From: GCA-2737125 sp044336815
Lineage (GTDB): Bacteria; Actinomycetota; Actinomycetes; S36-B12
NCBI GenBank assembly: GCA_044336815.1
Contig: JBIIOU010000001.1
Coordinates: 1 to 64,000, forward strand
Direction of reading: 5' to 3'
Length of the DNA: 64,000 nucleotides
Positions 33,103-41,567 of the stretch are shown one piece after another. A model generated the notes under the pieces. The model was not told the DNA's origin. It did not search any database and saw only the letters and a list, made by a program, of their open reading frames with translations. Made by a program: the position numbers and the translations under genes. Every line of letters starts with the position of its first letter. Within the stretch, counting starts at the first letter, position 1.

Positions 33103-35142
33103 ATGTTCTCAACTACAGATACCCGAATTCATCGCAATACCGCAATTTCGCTCGTATTGGGCGTAATTCTCACCACCTTGGCCGCGGCCGGGGTTGGGGT
33201 GATTGCTGCCCCTACCGCATCGGCAGCTAGCGGATTGCCGGCCTTGCCACTGTCAACAAGTGGCAGCAAAATCGTTGATGCCACCGGGGCAACCATTACT
33301 TTGCAAGGCGTCAACTGGTTTGGTTTCGAAACCGCCAACCACGCACCCCACGGCTTATGGAGCCGCGACTACAAGGAAATGCTGGCGCAGATCAAAGCCC
33401 AAGGCTTCAACACCATCCGGATGCCGTTCTCTTTGCAGGCGATGGCGGCTTCAACAACCAGCGGCATTGATTATGCGAACGGGCGAAATGCGGCTCTTGC
33501 CGGCAAGACCCCGCAACAGGTGATGGATGTAATCATTGATGAAGCCGCGAATCAAGGTTTGATGATCATTCTCGACAACCACTCGCAAGCTGATGACGGC
33601 TTTATGTATGACCTTTGGTACGGGCAGAACGGTTATACCGAGGCCAATTGGGTCGCCACCTGGCAGGCGCTCGCCAAACGCTATGTGAATAAGCCCAATG
33701 TCATCGCGGCTGACCTGAAGAACGAACCCCATGGTTCGGCTACTTGGGGGACCGGTGGTGCTACCGACTGGCGCCGTGCTGCAGAACTCGCTGGCAATGC
33801 CGTGCTTGCCCAGAACCCCAACATGTTGATTATTGTTGAAGGTATTGAGGGTCAAGTTGCTGGCGGGCAAAAACTTGATAGACATTGGTGGGGCGGCAAC
33901 CTTGAGGGCGCGCGCGCGCATCCGGTGCGCCTATCAAAGTCGAATAAGCTTGTTTACTCACCACATGAGTACGGCCCGGGAGTATTCGCCCAGCCCTGGT
34001 TCTCTGATCCGAATCAAGCATCAATCTTGGCCGACCGTTGGACAAAGGGATTCGGTTATCTGGCGGACTCGGGCACTGCACCGATTTTGATCGGTGAGTT
34101 TGGTGCCAAGAACGTCGGTTTGGACACCACTGAAGGTCGATGGATCAGACAGTTCGCGGACTACCTAGGGCGCAAGAATATGAGCTGGACGTTCTGGTCA
34201 TGGAATCCTAACTCCGGTGATACCGGTGGTGTGCTGTTGGACGATTGGAAGACGATAAACACCGCCAAGATGGCCTTGCTACGTTCGTTGATAAATAAAG
34301 AGGCCATTGCATTTGACGGCACGGTGACTCCATTGCCGACCCCATCTGCAACAGCCACGCCAACGGCTACACCGACAGCAACTCCGACGGCTTCACCGAC
34401 CGCAGCTCCGTCAAATCCGGGGATCACCAAAGGGGTGATTACGTCAAAAATCGTTACTGACTCATCGTGGGCTGGTGGCTGGTGCGGGAAACTCGGCGTT
34501 CAAAATGGCACCACTAATCGGATCATCATCGACAGAATCGAGTTCGACCTTTCTGCCGGTGGGACAATTTCGACATCGTGGAACGGCACCTTTGTGCGGT
34601 CGGGTAATCACGTGATTGTCACCCCACCAAGTTGGGCCAGCGCTAATGCCGGTACCGCCTTCACCGATACCGGGGTTTGTGTGACCGGTGCTGCTCCGGC
34701 GGCGGTAACGGCAACAACGCGTACGGTCGGTGGCGCGACACCGGCACCGACGGTTACTCCGACACCGACGGTTACTCCGGTACCGACGGCTACTCCGGTA
34801 CCTACACCCACACCCACGGCCTCGACTGGTTCAGTCATCGCGGTCACCATGGTGAAGGATTCGACCTGGGATGGCGGCTACTGCCGCAGTGTGCAAACCA
34901 AGAACACTGGGTCACAAGCCATTAACGGTTGGGCACTGCGTTTTAGCTTGCCGACGTCGGCAGTTATCTCGCAGTCTTGGAGTGGCACGCTTACCCGATC
35001 TGGTACCGCAGTAACAGTGAATCCGGCTGCTTGGGCGGCTCAGCTGGCACCTGGCCAAACGGTTACCTCATTTGGTTTTTGTGTTACCACAGCGAGTAAC
35101 ACAAATGGTTCGGCAGAGCCAGCGGGGGTATCCGCGAGTTAG
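33103..35142 (+). CDS. Secreted GH5 cellulase with two CBM2-like modules
   Basis: The 679-residue protein has a signal peptide (1-42) and a GH5 catalytic domain (about 45-405) with the acid/base E208 in DLKNEPHG and nucleophile E332 in IGEFG. A Thr/Pro/Ala linker (about 408-438) leads to a CBM2-like module (441-528). A second linker (543-574) leads to a second CBM2-like module (577-663). Each module has one cysteine after WxGG (C461, C594) and one near its end (C526, C660), unlike the usual terminal pair. It would cut beta-1,4-glucans outside the cell. It stands alone. Confidence 0.92.
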   Translation: MFSTTDTRIHRNTAISLVLGVILTTLAAAGVGVIAAPTASAASGLPALPLSTSGSKIVDATGATITLQGVNWFGFETANHAPHGLWSRDYKEMLAQIKAQGFNTIRMPFSLQAMAASTTSGIDYANGRNAALAGKTPQQVMDVIIDEAANQGLMIILDNHSQADDGFMYDLWYGQNGYTEANWVATWQALAKRYVNKPNVIAADLKNEPHGSATWGTGGATDWRRAAELAGNAVLAQNPNMLIIVEGIEGQVAGGQKLDRHWWGGNLEGARAHPVRLSKSNKLVYSPHEYGPGVFAQPWFSDPNQASILADRWTKGFGYLADSGTAPILIGEFGAKNVGLDTTEGRWIRQFADYLGRKNMSWTFWSWNPNSGDTGGVLLDDWKTINTAKMALLRSLINKEAIAFDGTVTPLPTPSATATPTATPTATPTASPTAAPSNPGITKGVITSKIVTDSSWAGGWCGKLGVQNGTTNRIIIDRIEFDLSAGGTISTSWNGTFVRSGNHVIVTPPSWASANAGTAFTDTGVCVTGAAPAAVTATTRTVGGATPAPTVTPTPTVTPVPTATPVPTPTPTASTGSVIAVTMVKDSTWDGGYCRSVQTKNTGSQAINGWALRFSLPTSAVISQSWSGTLTRSGTAVTVNPAAWAAQLAPGQTVTSFGFCVTTASNTNGSAEPAGVSAS

Positions 35143-35183
35143 TGCAGTAGTTCAGTGGCAGGTGTCGCTGGTCAGGGCGTCCG

Positions 35184-35663
35184 TTAACCGTCAACTTCGA
35201 CGGTAATAGTAAATGGGCCGTCGTTGACCAGCGACACTTGCATATCGGCGCCAAAGCGCCCGGTAGCAACGTCAACACCCCGGTCGCGCAGCGTCTGAAT
35301 AAATACATCAATGAGTGGCTCGGCCACCGGACGCGGTGCCGCTTGATCCCAAGTGGGCCGGCGCCCCTTTTTGGTTTCTGCGTACAAAGTGAATTGACTT
35401 ATGACAAGGACTGGCAGCTTTAGATCTGACGCCGAAAGTTCGCGGCTCGCATCAGCTGGCAGCTCGACCCCAACAGCCCTCGCGTGCTCATGCGAGAAGA
35501 GTCGCATGTCATAAATCTTGTCGGCTAGTGCCGTGGCCGCTGCCTTAGTGTCGGAATGAGTTACCCCAATCAAGATCACCAGGCCCGGCCCGACAATTGC
35601 ACCGACCACTTCGCCGTCGACGCTCACTTGGCCGCCAGCTGCTCGTTGCACCACCGCTTTCAT
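35184..35663 (-). CDS. dtd: D-aminoacyl-tRNA deacylase
   Basis: The 159-residue enzyme shows the DTD motifs: MKAVVQRA at the start, the cross-subunit SQFTLYA, and NDGPFTITVEVDG close to the end, where GPVT is more usual. It removes D-amino acids from tRNA. Length is normal. Confidence 0.93.
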   Translation of the reverse strand: MKAVVQRAAGGQVSVDGEVVGAIVGPGLVILIGVTHSDTKAAATALADKIYDMRLFSHEHARAVGVELPADASRELSASDLKLPVLVISQFTLYAETKKGRRPTWDQAAPRPVAEPLIDVFIQTLRDRGVDVATGRFGADMQVSLVNDGPFTITVEVDG

Positions 35664-35745
35664 GGGGGACAGCGTGCCATTAGTCGGGCAGGGCTGGGCT
35701 GGCGCGGGCTAGTGAGGGTGCGCTAGCCCCCGTTAGCACCCGCGT

Positions 35746-35775
35746 TTGCAAATGCAAGCACTTTGGGTGCATACT
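35746..35775 (+). promoter_or_regulatory. Probable leaderless promoter and TGCA-rich operator of the XRE gene
   Basis: TTGCAA (35746-35751), 18 bases, then CATACT (35770-35775) make a promoter whose start point would fall on ATG 35782, giving a leaderless mRNA. The same stretch has TTGCA-AA-TGCAA and TGCA-TAC-TGCA inverted repeats overlapping both hexamers. This suggests autoregulation by the downstream XRE protein. Confidence 0.5.
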
Positions 35776-35781
35776 GCAGTT

Positions 35782-36156
35782 ATGGCGAGAATCGATGTGA
35801 GTGGGATCGGCGGGTTCATCCGCGAGCAGCGCGACCAGGCGCAGATGTCAGTGCGTCAGTTGGCAAAGGCCGCAGAAGTCTCCAATCCGTACCTCAGTCA
35901 GGTCGAACGAGGCCTACGCAAGCCCAGCGCCGAGATCCTGAGCCGGATCGCACAGGGACTGCGGATTTCCGCGGAGACCTTGTACGTACGGGCGGGCATA
36001 TTGGCTCAGCGCGAGGGGGATGAGGTCGTCACCACTGCGATCGCCTCAGACGCCACCCTCACCGAGCGGCAGCGAGCGACGCTGTTGCAGATCTACGCCG
36101 CTTTTCAGTCTGAGAACCAGGCGCAAGTAACACCACGAGAGGATGAGGAATCATGA
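35782..36156 (+). CDS. XRE-family transcriptional regulator
   Basis: ATG 35782 gives 124 residues. The helix-turn-helix lies at about 10-65 (MSVRQLAKAAEVSNPYLSQVERGLRKPSAEIL); the rest is helical and may form the dimer. Order XRE, HbhA-like, DUF2516 is the same as I recall from mycobacteria (Rv0474-Rv0476). It overlaps the next gene as ATGA. Confidence 0.88.
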   Translation: MARIDVSGIGGFIREQRDQAQMSVRQLAKAAEVSNPYLSQVERGLRKPSAEILSRIAQGLRISAETLYVRAGILAQREGDEVVTTAIASDATLTERQRATLLQIYAAFQSENQAQVTPREDEES

Positions 36157-36470
36157 CAAGTAAGGAATACGTACCGGCCAAGAAGGTAGCGGCTGCCGCT
36201 AAGGCCACCACGTCAAAGGTCGCACATTCGGCTAAGGCGAGTCTGCCATTTGATCTTCCCAAGTTCGATCTACCTAAGTTCGATCTACCTAAGTTCGATC
36301 TACCTAAGTTCGATCTACCTAAGTTTGAGCTTCCCAAGGTTGATCTTTTAAACCTGAATCTCAGCTCGATGGCAACAAGTGCTCGCACGCGGGTAGAGAC
36401 CAAGACCGCGGACGTACGCAACTCGGTGAATCACGGCGTTACTTTGCTGCGCGAGGCAGTTGGTATCTAA
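36153..36470 (+). CDS. HbhA-like protein with FDLPK repeats
   Basis: The 105-residue protein has a Lys/Ala-rich N-terminus, then five FDLPK units and one FELPK (residues about 33-62). A helical segment (LNLNLSSMATSARTRVETKTADVRNSV) follows. It lies where mycobacteria carry hbhA, but the long coiled coil and the Lys-rich heparin-binding tail are absent, so adhesin function cannot be assumed. The repeats may bind a membrane or another protein. Confidence 0.7.
   Translation: MTSKEYVPAKKVAAAAKATTSKVAHSAKASLPFDLPKFDLPKFDLPKFDLPKFDLPKFELPKVDLLNLNLSSMATSARTRVETKTADVRNSVNHGVTLLREAVGI
36249..36338 (+). repeat. 15-bp tandem repeat encoding FDLPK
   Basis: Six in-frame 15-base units lie inside the HbhA-like gene. 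Units two to five (36264-36323) are identical copies of TTCGATCTACCTAAG; the outer units differ by a few bases. Perfect identity of the inner copies suggests recent slippage and a variable repeat number. Confidence 0.95.
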
Positions 36471-36555
36471 GAAAAGTAGATTCAGTAAAGGACGGGCTCG
36501 AGCCACTTGGCACGGGCCCGCCCTTCGTCTGACGGCCCTGTAATAACGTTCTCCT

Positions 36556-36837
36556 ATGTTCGGTGCCGTGCAGGACTTAGTGATGCTCGCGCTATGGGTG
36601 ATTACCTTTGGCGTAAAAGCTTTTGCTTTCGTTGATTGCCTGCGCCGGCGCCCCGATGCATTTCCAGCGGTTGGCCGCCAGACCAAAGTGCTTTGGATGA
36701 TCCTCACCGGCTTAGCGGCACTTACCGGTGTATTGCCACAGCTAACCCTGACAATCTTTGGCATTGCCGGCATCGTGATCGCCTTAATTTATCTCTTCGA
36801 TATCCGACCGCGAATCATCGATATCACCAGGCGCTAA
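36556..36837 (+). CDS. DUF2516 membrane protein
   Basis: The 93-residue protein has two or three membrane helices and the family pattern FAFVDCLRRRPDAFPAVGRQTKVLWMILTG. Function is unknown. Synteny with XRE and HbhA-like genes supports the call. Confidence 0.85.
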   Translation: MFGAVQDLVMLALWVITFGVKAFAFVDCLRRRPDAFPAVGRQTKVLWMILTGLAALTGVLPQLTLTIFGIAGIVIALIYLFDIRPRIIDITRR

Positions 36838-36847
36838 TTCGCCCGGG

Positions 36848-36866
36848 ACGGCTTTTTAAAGCCCGT
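36848..36866. terminator. Possible terminator between DUF2516 and gpm
   Basis: ACGGCTT-TTTA-AAGCC-CGT forms a short stem with a one-base bulge in the gap between convergent genes. It is weak and lacks a long T run. Confidence 0.3.
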
Positions 36867-36924
36867 ATTGCATAGCAGGCTACAAATTTAGGCTTTGACA
36901 GTATTCAAAATCTTGGGCCCAGCG

Positions 36925-37686
36925 CTATTTCTTGCCCTGCGCTGCAACTGCCGCGGCCGCGGTAATGGCGGCATCTGGGTCTAGGTATTGGCCACCGGGC
37001 ACGATTGGCTTTAGGTCATCATCTAGTCGGTACACAAGTGGGATACCGGTGGGGATGTTGAGCGAGGCAATGTCGTGGTCTGAAATTCCGTCAAGGTGCT
37101 TAACCATGGCACGCAGTGAGTTACCGTGCGCAGCGACCATCACGGTCATTCCAGCGCGAAGATGTTCGGCGACGATGACATCCTGCCAGTAGGGCATCAA
37201 GCGCTCAACAACATCGGACAAGCATTCGGTGGCTGGCAGCGCCTCTGGAGGTAGCGCAGAGTACCGCGCGTCACCGGTTTGGGCCCATTTGTCATGTGGG
37301 TCAATCGGCGGCGGCGGGACGTTGTAGGAGCGCCGCCACAGCATGAATTGCTCTTCGCCATATTGCTCGAGGGTTTCCTTCTTGTTCTTACCCTGCAGTG
37401 CTCCGTAGTGACGCTCATTTAATCGCCAATTTCGAGCCACCGGTATCCAAAGCCGATCGCACGCATCGAGGGCAAGCTGCGAAGTCTTGATCGCGCGCTG
37501 CAGAACTGAAGTGTGGACAATATCGGGAAAAATGCCAGCTTCTGCTAGTAACTCGCCACCCCGTGTGGCCTCAGCCCGACCCTTGTCGGTTAGATCTACA
37601 TCGACCCACCCGGTGAATAAGTTCTCGGCATTCCAGACGCTCTCACCGTGGCGCAGCAGGATCAGGGTGTAGGGGGCATTGCTCAT
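36925..37686 (-). CDS. gpmA: 2,3-bisphosphoglycerate-dependent phosphoglycerate mutase
   Basis: The 253-residue enzyme has LRHGESVWNAENLFTGW with the phosphorylated histidine. Later motifs are ERHYGALQGKNKKE and MVAAHGNSLRAMVKHLDG with the second catalytic histidine. It interconverts 3- and 2-phosphoglycerate in glycolysis. It is the last gene of the minus-strand phoU, mshA, ybjN, gpm run. Confidence 0.95.
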   Translation of the reverse strand: MSNAPYTLILLRHGESVWNAENLFTGWVDVDLTDKGRAEATRGGELLAEAGIFPDIVHTSVLQRAIKTSQLALDACDRLWIPVARNWRLNERHYGALQGKNKKETLEQYGEEQFMLWRRSYNVPPPPIDPHDKWAQTGDARYSALPPEALPATECLSDVVERLMPYWQDVIVAEHLRAGMTVMVAAHGNSLRAMVKHLDGISDHDIASLNIPTGIPLVYRLDDDLKPIVPGGQYLDPDAAITAAAAVAAQGKK

Positions 37687-37706
37687 GGGTACATCCTGCC
37701 GGATAG

Positions 37707-38216
37707 CTAGTTTGGGCCGCGCGCCTGATCGACTTCGGTCAAGTGAGCGAAGGCCGCAAGATTTGCCGTGGACTCACCGCGGGAGATTCGCCAGGCCCAT
37801 TCACGTTTAATGGAAGCGGCAAATCCAAGTTCGAGGATGGTGTTGAATGCGCCGTCAGAATACTCAAGGACCGAGCCGAGCACTCGATCGAGTTCAGCAG
37901 AGGTAATGGAATTTAGGGGTATCCGACCCGTTAGGTAGATGTCACCGAGGTGGTCGACGGCAAACGAGACGGCATACATACGCCTATTGCGTTCGAGTAG
38001 CCACCGATAAACGCCTTCGTGATTATCTTCAGGGTTGCGTGAGACAAATGCATTTACGGTTACTGCATGGGAGCCAACCGTCAAGGACATATTGGTTTGT
38101 AGTTTGTGTTCCCCCGGCAAAGTGATCACAAATGTGTCTGGGCCAGATTGCTCATAGGTAAGTTCGCACGATTTGAGATATTGGCCAATGAAGGTGATGG
38201 GTTCGGTGTTTGTCAT
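37707..38216 (-). CDS. YbjN-domain protein
   Basis: The 169-residue protein has the YbjN (type III secretion chaperone-like) fold pattern, with VNAFVSRNPEDNHEGVYRWLLERNRRMY and a C-terminal LGFAASIKREWAWRISRGES. Mycobacteria carry the same gene between mshA and gpm. Cellular role is unknown. Gaps of 16 and 20 bases to its neighbours point to one operon. Confidence 0.85.
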   Translation of the reverse strand: MTNTEPITFIGQYLKSCELTYEQSGPDTFVITLPGEHKLQTNMSLTVGSHAVTVNAFVSRNPEDNHEGVYRWLLERNRRMYAVSFAVDHLGDIYLTGRIPLNSITSAELDRVLGSVLEYSDGAFNTILELGFAASIKREWAWRISRGESTANLAAFAHLTEVDQARGPN

Positions 38217-38232
38217 AGTTCGCCCATAGTTC

Positions 38233-39522
38233 TTATCCGGGAAGTGCGGTAAGTTGGGTTGAAGATTGCCTGTTGGCTAGCGCTGCACGATACGTAGCGA
38301 TTAGTCCGGTGGTGGTTGCGCTCCACCCAAAGGTTGATGCGTGCATCCGGGCGCCGACCGAAAGTTCATGTAGGCGTTCTGGGTTGCTGATTAGGGCCCC
38401 AATTGCCTGTGAATATTCGACTGGATCGTGGCTGCTGATCAGCACGCCACTCACGCCGTCGGCAACGGCGGTGCGAAGCCCCCCGACACTTGATGCAACA
38501 ACCGGAGTTGCGCAGGCTTGCGCCTCGACCGCTACGAGTCCGAAGGACTCGGAGTATGAGGGCACTACGGCAATATCAGCAGCGCGATACCAGTCGGCGA
38601 GGGTTTGCCGGTCACCTGGCGGCTCAAAGCGGATTAGGTCGGTGATACCTAACTCATTCGCGAGATCAGCTAGGGCGGTCGGCTGCTCAAGCCCGCTGCC
38701 TGATGGCCCGCCGCAAATCGTGATTACTAACCGATCGCGAAGCGCCGGGTCAGCGTGTACCAGATGGGCTACCGCTTTGATCAAAATGTCTGGGGCTTTA
38801 AGTGGTTGAATTCGGCCCACGAACAAGAGAACGACTTGATCTTGTCGCAATCCGAATCGGGAACGTGCGTGCATTTTGTCCCCCGGGGTAAATACATCTA
38901 GATCGACACCAGGGTGGACAACATCTACGCGATGCGGATCTGCTCCGTACAAAGTAATCAGCTGGTCTGCTTCATCAATCGTATTGGCAATAAGGCGATC
39001 GGCGGCGGCTATGACTTGTTCCTCGCCGATTATCCGCATTGTAGGTTCCGGAGTATCGCCATCGGCTAGTTCGGCGTTCTTTACTTTCGCCATCGTGTGC
39101 ATTGAATGTACGAGTGGCACATTCCACCTGTCTGCGGCTAGCCAGCCGACTTGCCCAGATAGCCAATAGTGCGAGTGAATTAAATCGAACCAACCTTCTG
39201 GGTGTGCTGCCTCAACACGCATCACACCAGCCGAAACGGCGCACAGCTGGGCTGGCAGATCTTGCTTGAGTAAACCCTCGTAGGGGCCGGCAGTAATGTG
39301 GCGGACTTTCACACCCGGCATAAAGTCGATGACAGGGGCTAGGTCGGAGGAGGTGGCACGGGTGAAAATTTCAACCTCGATACCGCTCTCTGCCAATCGG
39401 CGCGCGGTCTCAACCACGTAGACATTCATGCCACCTGCGTCGCCGGTGCCGGGTTGATCAAGTGGCGAAGTGTGGATGGAGAGCACTGCAATGCGTCGTG
39501 GTGTTTGCATGCGGCGTTGCAT
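38233..39522 (-). CDS. mshA: Mycothiol glycosyltransferase MshA
   Basis: The 429-residue GT4 enzyme has HTSPLDQPGTGDAGGMNVYV at the N-terminus, HSHYWLSGQVGWLA, a donor domain with LLFVGRIQPLKAPDILI, and PSYSESFGLVAVEAQACATPVVAS near the catalytic glutamates. It joins UDP-GlcNAc and inositol-3-phosphate, the first step to mycothiol. With mshD at 27 kb it shows that this organism makes mycothiol. Confidence 0.95.
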   Translation of the reverse strand: MQRRMQTPRRIAVLSIHTSPLDQPGTGDAGGMNVYVVETARRLAESGIEVEIFTRATSSDLAPVIDFMPGVKVRHITAGPYEGLLKQDLPAQLCAVSAGVMRVEAAHPEGWFDLIHSHYWLSGQVGWLAADRWNVPLVHSMHTMAKVKNAELADGDTPEPTMRIIGEEQVIAAADRLIANTIDEADQLITLYGADPHRVDVVHPGVDLDVFTPGDKMHARSRFGLRQDQVVLLFVGRIQPLKAPDILIKAVAHLVHADPALRDRLVITICGGPSGSGLEQPTALADLANELGITDLIRFEPPGDRQTLADWYRAADIAVVPSYSESFGLVAVEAQACATPVVASSVGGLRTAVADGVSGVLISSHDPVEYSQAIGALISNPERLHELSVGARMHASTFGWSATTTGLIATYRAALANRQSSTQLTALPG

Positions 39523-39558
39523 TTGCAGTATCTCCCTTCGGCCAGGGGTGAGAAATGG

Positions 39559-40221
39559 TTATGAAGTGATATCTACAGCAACGTACGGTTCGCCGGTTAC
39601 TACATTTATCACGCGTCGCGTGACTGAGACTGCATGGTCGGCGTACCGCTCGTAATACCTAGAGAGCAGGGTGACATCTATCGCCGCTTCTACCCCGTGC
39701 GCCCAAGAGGGTGAGAGCACGATAGTAAAGAGTTCACGGTGGCGAAAATCCATTTCAGCATCGTGGAGCGCGATCTCACTCGCCAAGGAAACATCTTTTG
39801 TGGCGATCACTGCGCCGGATTTAGAGACAATGGCCTCAGCTACACCACCCATTATCGCGAAGGTCGCGCGGAGGTCTTGGGGTACTGCTGCATTTGGGTA
39901 TCGCATTCTTGCTTGCTTAGCTACGTGTTCGGCGAGATCTCCCATGCGCTCGAGTGAGGCTGCAATTCGCAGAGCACCGATAATCGAGCGCAACTCACTT
40001 CCCGTTGACCGCTTATCTTCCAATAGTTCAAGGCATCGATCCTCTACGGCGCTGCACAGGGTGTCGATGTTGGCGTCGGCCTGGATTACCTTCTCAGCCA
40101 ACGATAGATCCGCGTCGAGCAGCGATTGAGTCGCTAAGTTCATGGCTGAACCAACCAGAGTCGTTATGGCCACGAGGTCGTTATTAACCAGCGTAAGAGG
40201 CCTTGGGCTGGCGGTTGGCAT
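39559..40221 (-). CDS. phoU: Phosphate-signalling regulator PhoU
   Basis: The 220-residue helical protein has two PhoU repeats (LIEADANIDTLC-like VIQADANIDTLCSAVEDRCLELL; ALHDAEMDFRHRELF). PhoU damps the phosphate two-component system and links it with Pst uptake. It is read divergently from senX3 with a PHO-box-like array between them; no pst genes are in the window. Confidence 0.92.
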   Translation of the reverse strand: MPTASPRPLTLVNNDLVAITTLVGSAMNLATQSLLDADLSLAEKVIQADANIDTLCSAVEDRCLELLEDKRSTGSELRSIIGALRIAASLERMGDLAEHVAKQARMRYPNAAVPQDLRATFAIMGGVAEAIVSKSGAVIATKDVSLASEIALHDAEMDFRHRELFTIVLSPSWAHGVEAAIDVTLLSRYYERYADHAVSVTRRVINVVTGEPYVAVDITS

Positions 40222-40261
40222 CGCTATCCCTCCTAGGCCGAGGCGGCTCCCGGCGTGTCCG

Positions 40262-40283
40262 GAGACCCAGCGTAAGGGGTCTC
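40262..40283. promoter_or_regulatory. Hairpin in the phoU-senX3 intergenic region
   Basis: GAGACCC (40262-40268) and GGGTCTC (40277-40283) form a 7-bp perfect stem, extended by a G-C/T-type end. It lies near the phoU start, so it would be in the phoU leader or be a protein site. It does not follow a gene end, so a terminator is unlikely. Confidence 0.45.
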
Positions 40284-40301
40284 TTTGATTTGCGCCGCAA
40301 T

Positions 40302-40330
40302 GGTGAACTACAGGCGACGAAAAGGTTAAA
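40302..40330. promoter_or_regulatory. PHO-box-like RegX3 (PhoP-type) binding array
   Basis: On the minus strand the array reads TTTAACC, CGTCGCC and GTTCACC with starts exactly 11 bases apart (plus-strand starts 40302, 40313, 40324). GTTCACC matches the known actinobacterial PHO-box unit fully; the others match five and four of seven. The place between phoU and senX3 is where this regulator family controls itself. Confidence 0.6.
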
Positions 40331-40373
40331 TATTCGCGTCCGAGGTTAATGCTGCACGAACTAACGACGACCG

Positions 40374-41567
40374 GTGGCCGCCTTATTCGTTTCTTGGACG
40401 ATTTCGGCCTATCCTGCGAGGGTGGCAGGTCAACGTGTGGCTCCGGTTGCGGGTACCCCGCGCCTGGCGACGGCTGCCCATCGCGATGCGCTAACGGGCC
40501 TTCCCGAGGAAGTCGTGCGGGTACTTAGCGTGCTCCCATCCGCATCGATTGTTGTGGCCCCCGATGGCACGGTGCTTCGAGCTAGTTCCCGCAGCATGGC
40601 ACTTGGCCTGGTGAGTCGAAATTTAGTCACAATCCCCGATATCTCGCATCTGATTGAGCGGGTGATGGAGGACAACACCCCGCGCGAGCAAGAAATGCGA
40701 GTGCGTCGGCCACCTCTTGGTCGTGAACTACTCGAGTTGCGAGTGCGGGTGGCGGCCCTGGGCACCGGCGCCCTGCTCGTTTTAATTGATGACTTGGCCG
40801 AGGAACGCAAAGTTGATGCGGTGCGCCGCGATTTCGTAGCCAATGTGAGTCATGAGTTGAAGACGCCCGTCGGGGCCCTTGCGCTCCTGGCCGAAGCGGT
40901 GCTCGCAGCAAGTGATGACGCCGTGCAGGTGCGGCATTTTGCTGAGCGGATGCAAATTGAGGCCGGGCGACTCGGGAATTTAATTCAGGACGTAATCGAC
41001 CTCTCCCGATTGCAAGGAGATGATCCACTCACTCACGCCCAGGTAATCAACGTCGATGAGATTGTCAATCGTGCGATCGAAGAGGTCCGCACCATAGCTG
41101 CCAGTAGCGAAATCGAGTTCATCGAATCCATAAATAGCGATGGCGCCGTTTACGGCGACCTCAGCCAAATCCAGACAGCGGTTCGCAACCTGCTGGCTAA
41201 TGCCATTGCGTATTCGCCCAGTTCAACGAAAGTCGCTGTTGATACGCGAGTGGTTGGAGGCCTAATCGAGATCATCGTCAAGGATCAAGGGATCGGGATC
41301 CCTTCACATGAGCTTGATCGCGTATTCGAGAGGTTCTACCGCGTCGACCCGGCTCGCTCGCGCGTAACCGGTGGCACTGGCCTTGGGTTGGCGATCGTGA
41401 AGCACGTCTGCCAAAACCATGGCGGCGAATGCACCGTGTGGTCCGAAGTTGGCGTCGGCTCGAGTTTCACCCTGCGACTGCCGGCGTATATTGTTCAACA
41501 TTCTGGATCGACGGATGATTTCGAATGGAATGCCGTGGCGATTCCCGAAGAAGAGGTGAGTTCGTGA
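40374..41567 (+). CDS. senX3: SenX3-type phosphate sensor kinase lacking membrane segments
   Basis: GTG 40374 (or GTG 40422) starts a protein of up to 397 residues. A PAS-like region (about 45-140) is followed by the DHp box FVANVSHELKTPVGAL with H160. The ATPase domain has VRNLLANAIAYSPSSTKV, VKDQGIGIP and GGTGLGLAIVKHV. It would phosphorylate RegX3, whose gene overlaps its stop. The usual SenX3 N-terminal membrane helices are absent and no upstream frame supplies them, so this kinase appears cytosolic. Confidence 0.88.
   Translation: MAALFVSWTISAYPARVAGQRVAPVAGTPRLATAAHRDALTGLPEEVVRVLSVLPSASIVVAPDGTVLRASSRSMALGLVSRNLVTIPDISHLIERVMEDNTPREQEMRVRRPPLGRELLELRVRVAALGTGALLVLIDDLAEERKVDAVRRDFVANVSHELKTPVGALALLAEAVLAASDDAVQVRHFAERMQIEAGRLGNLIQDVIDLSRLQGDDPLTHAQVINVDEIVNRAIEEVRTIAASSEIEFIESINSDGAVYGDLSQIQTAVRNLLANAIAYSPSSTKVAVDTRVVGGLIEIIVKDQGIGIPSHELDRVFERFYRVDPARSRVTGGTGLGLAIVKHVCQNHGGECTVWSEVGVGSSFTLRLPAYIVQHSGSTDDFEWNAVAIPEEEVSS

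Noticed and set aside
34608..34850. Val/Gly-repeat frame opposite the cellulase linker
   Set aside because: It is a shadow of the Thr/Pro linker codons.
36249..36338. CRISPR-like array
   Set aside because: Units are 15 bases without spacers and lie in frame inside a gene.
36059..36421. Minus-strand frame with repeated SNLGR
   Set aside because: It is the complement of the FDLPK repeat; gene order and start signals support the plus strand only.
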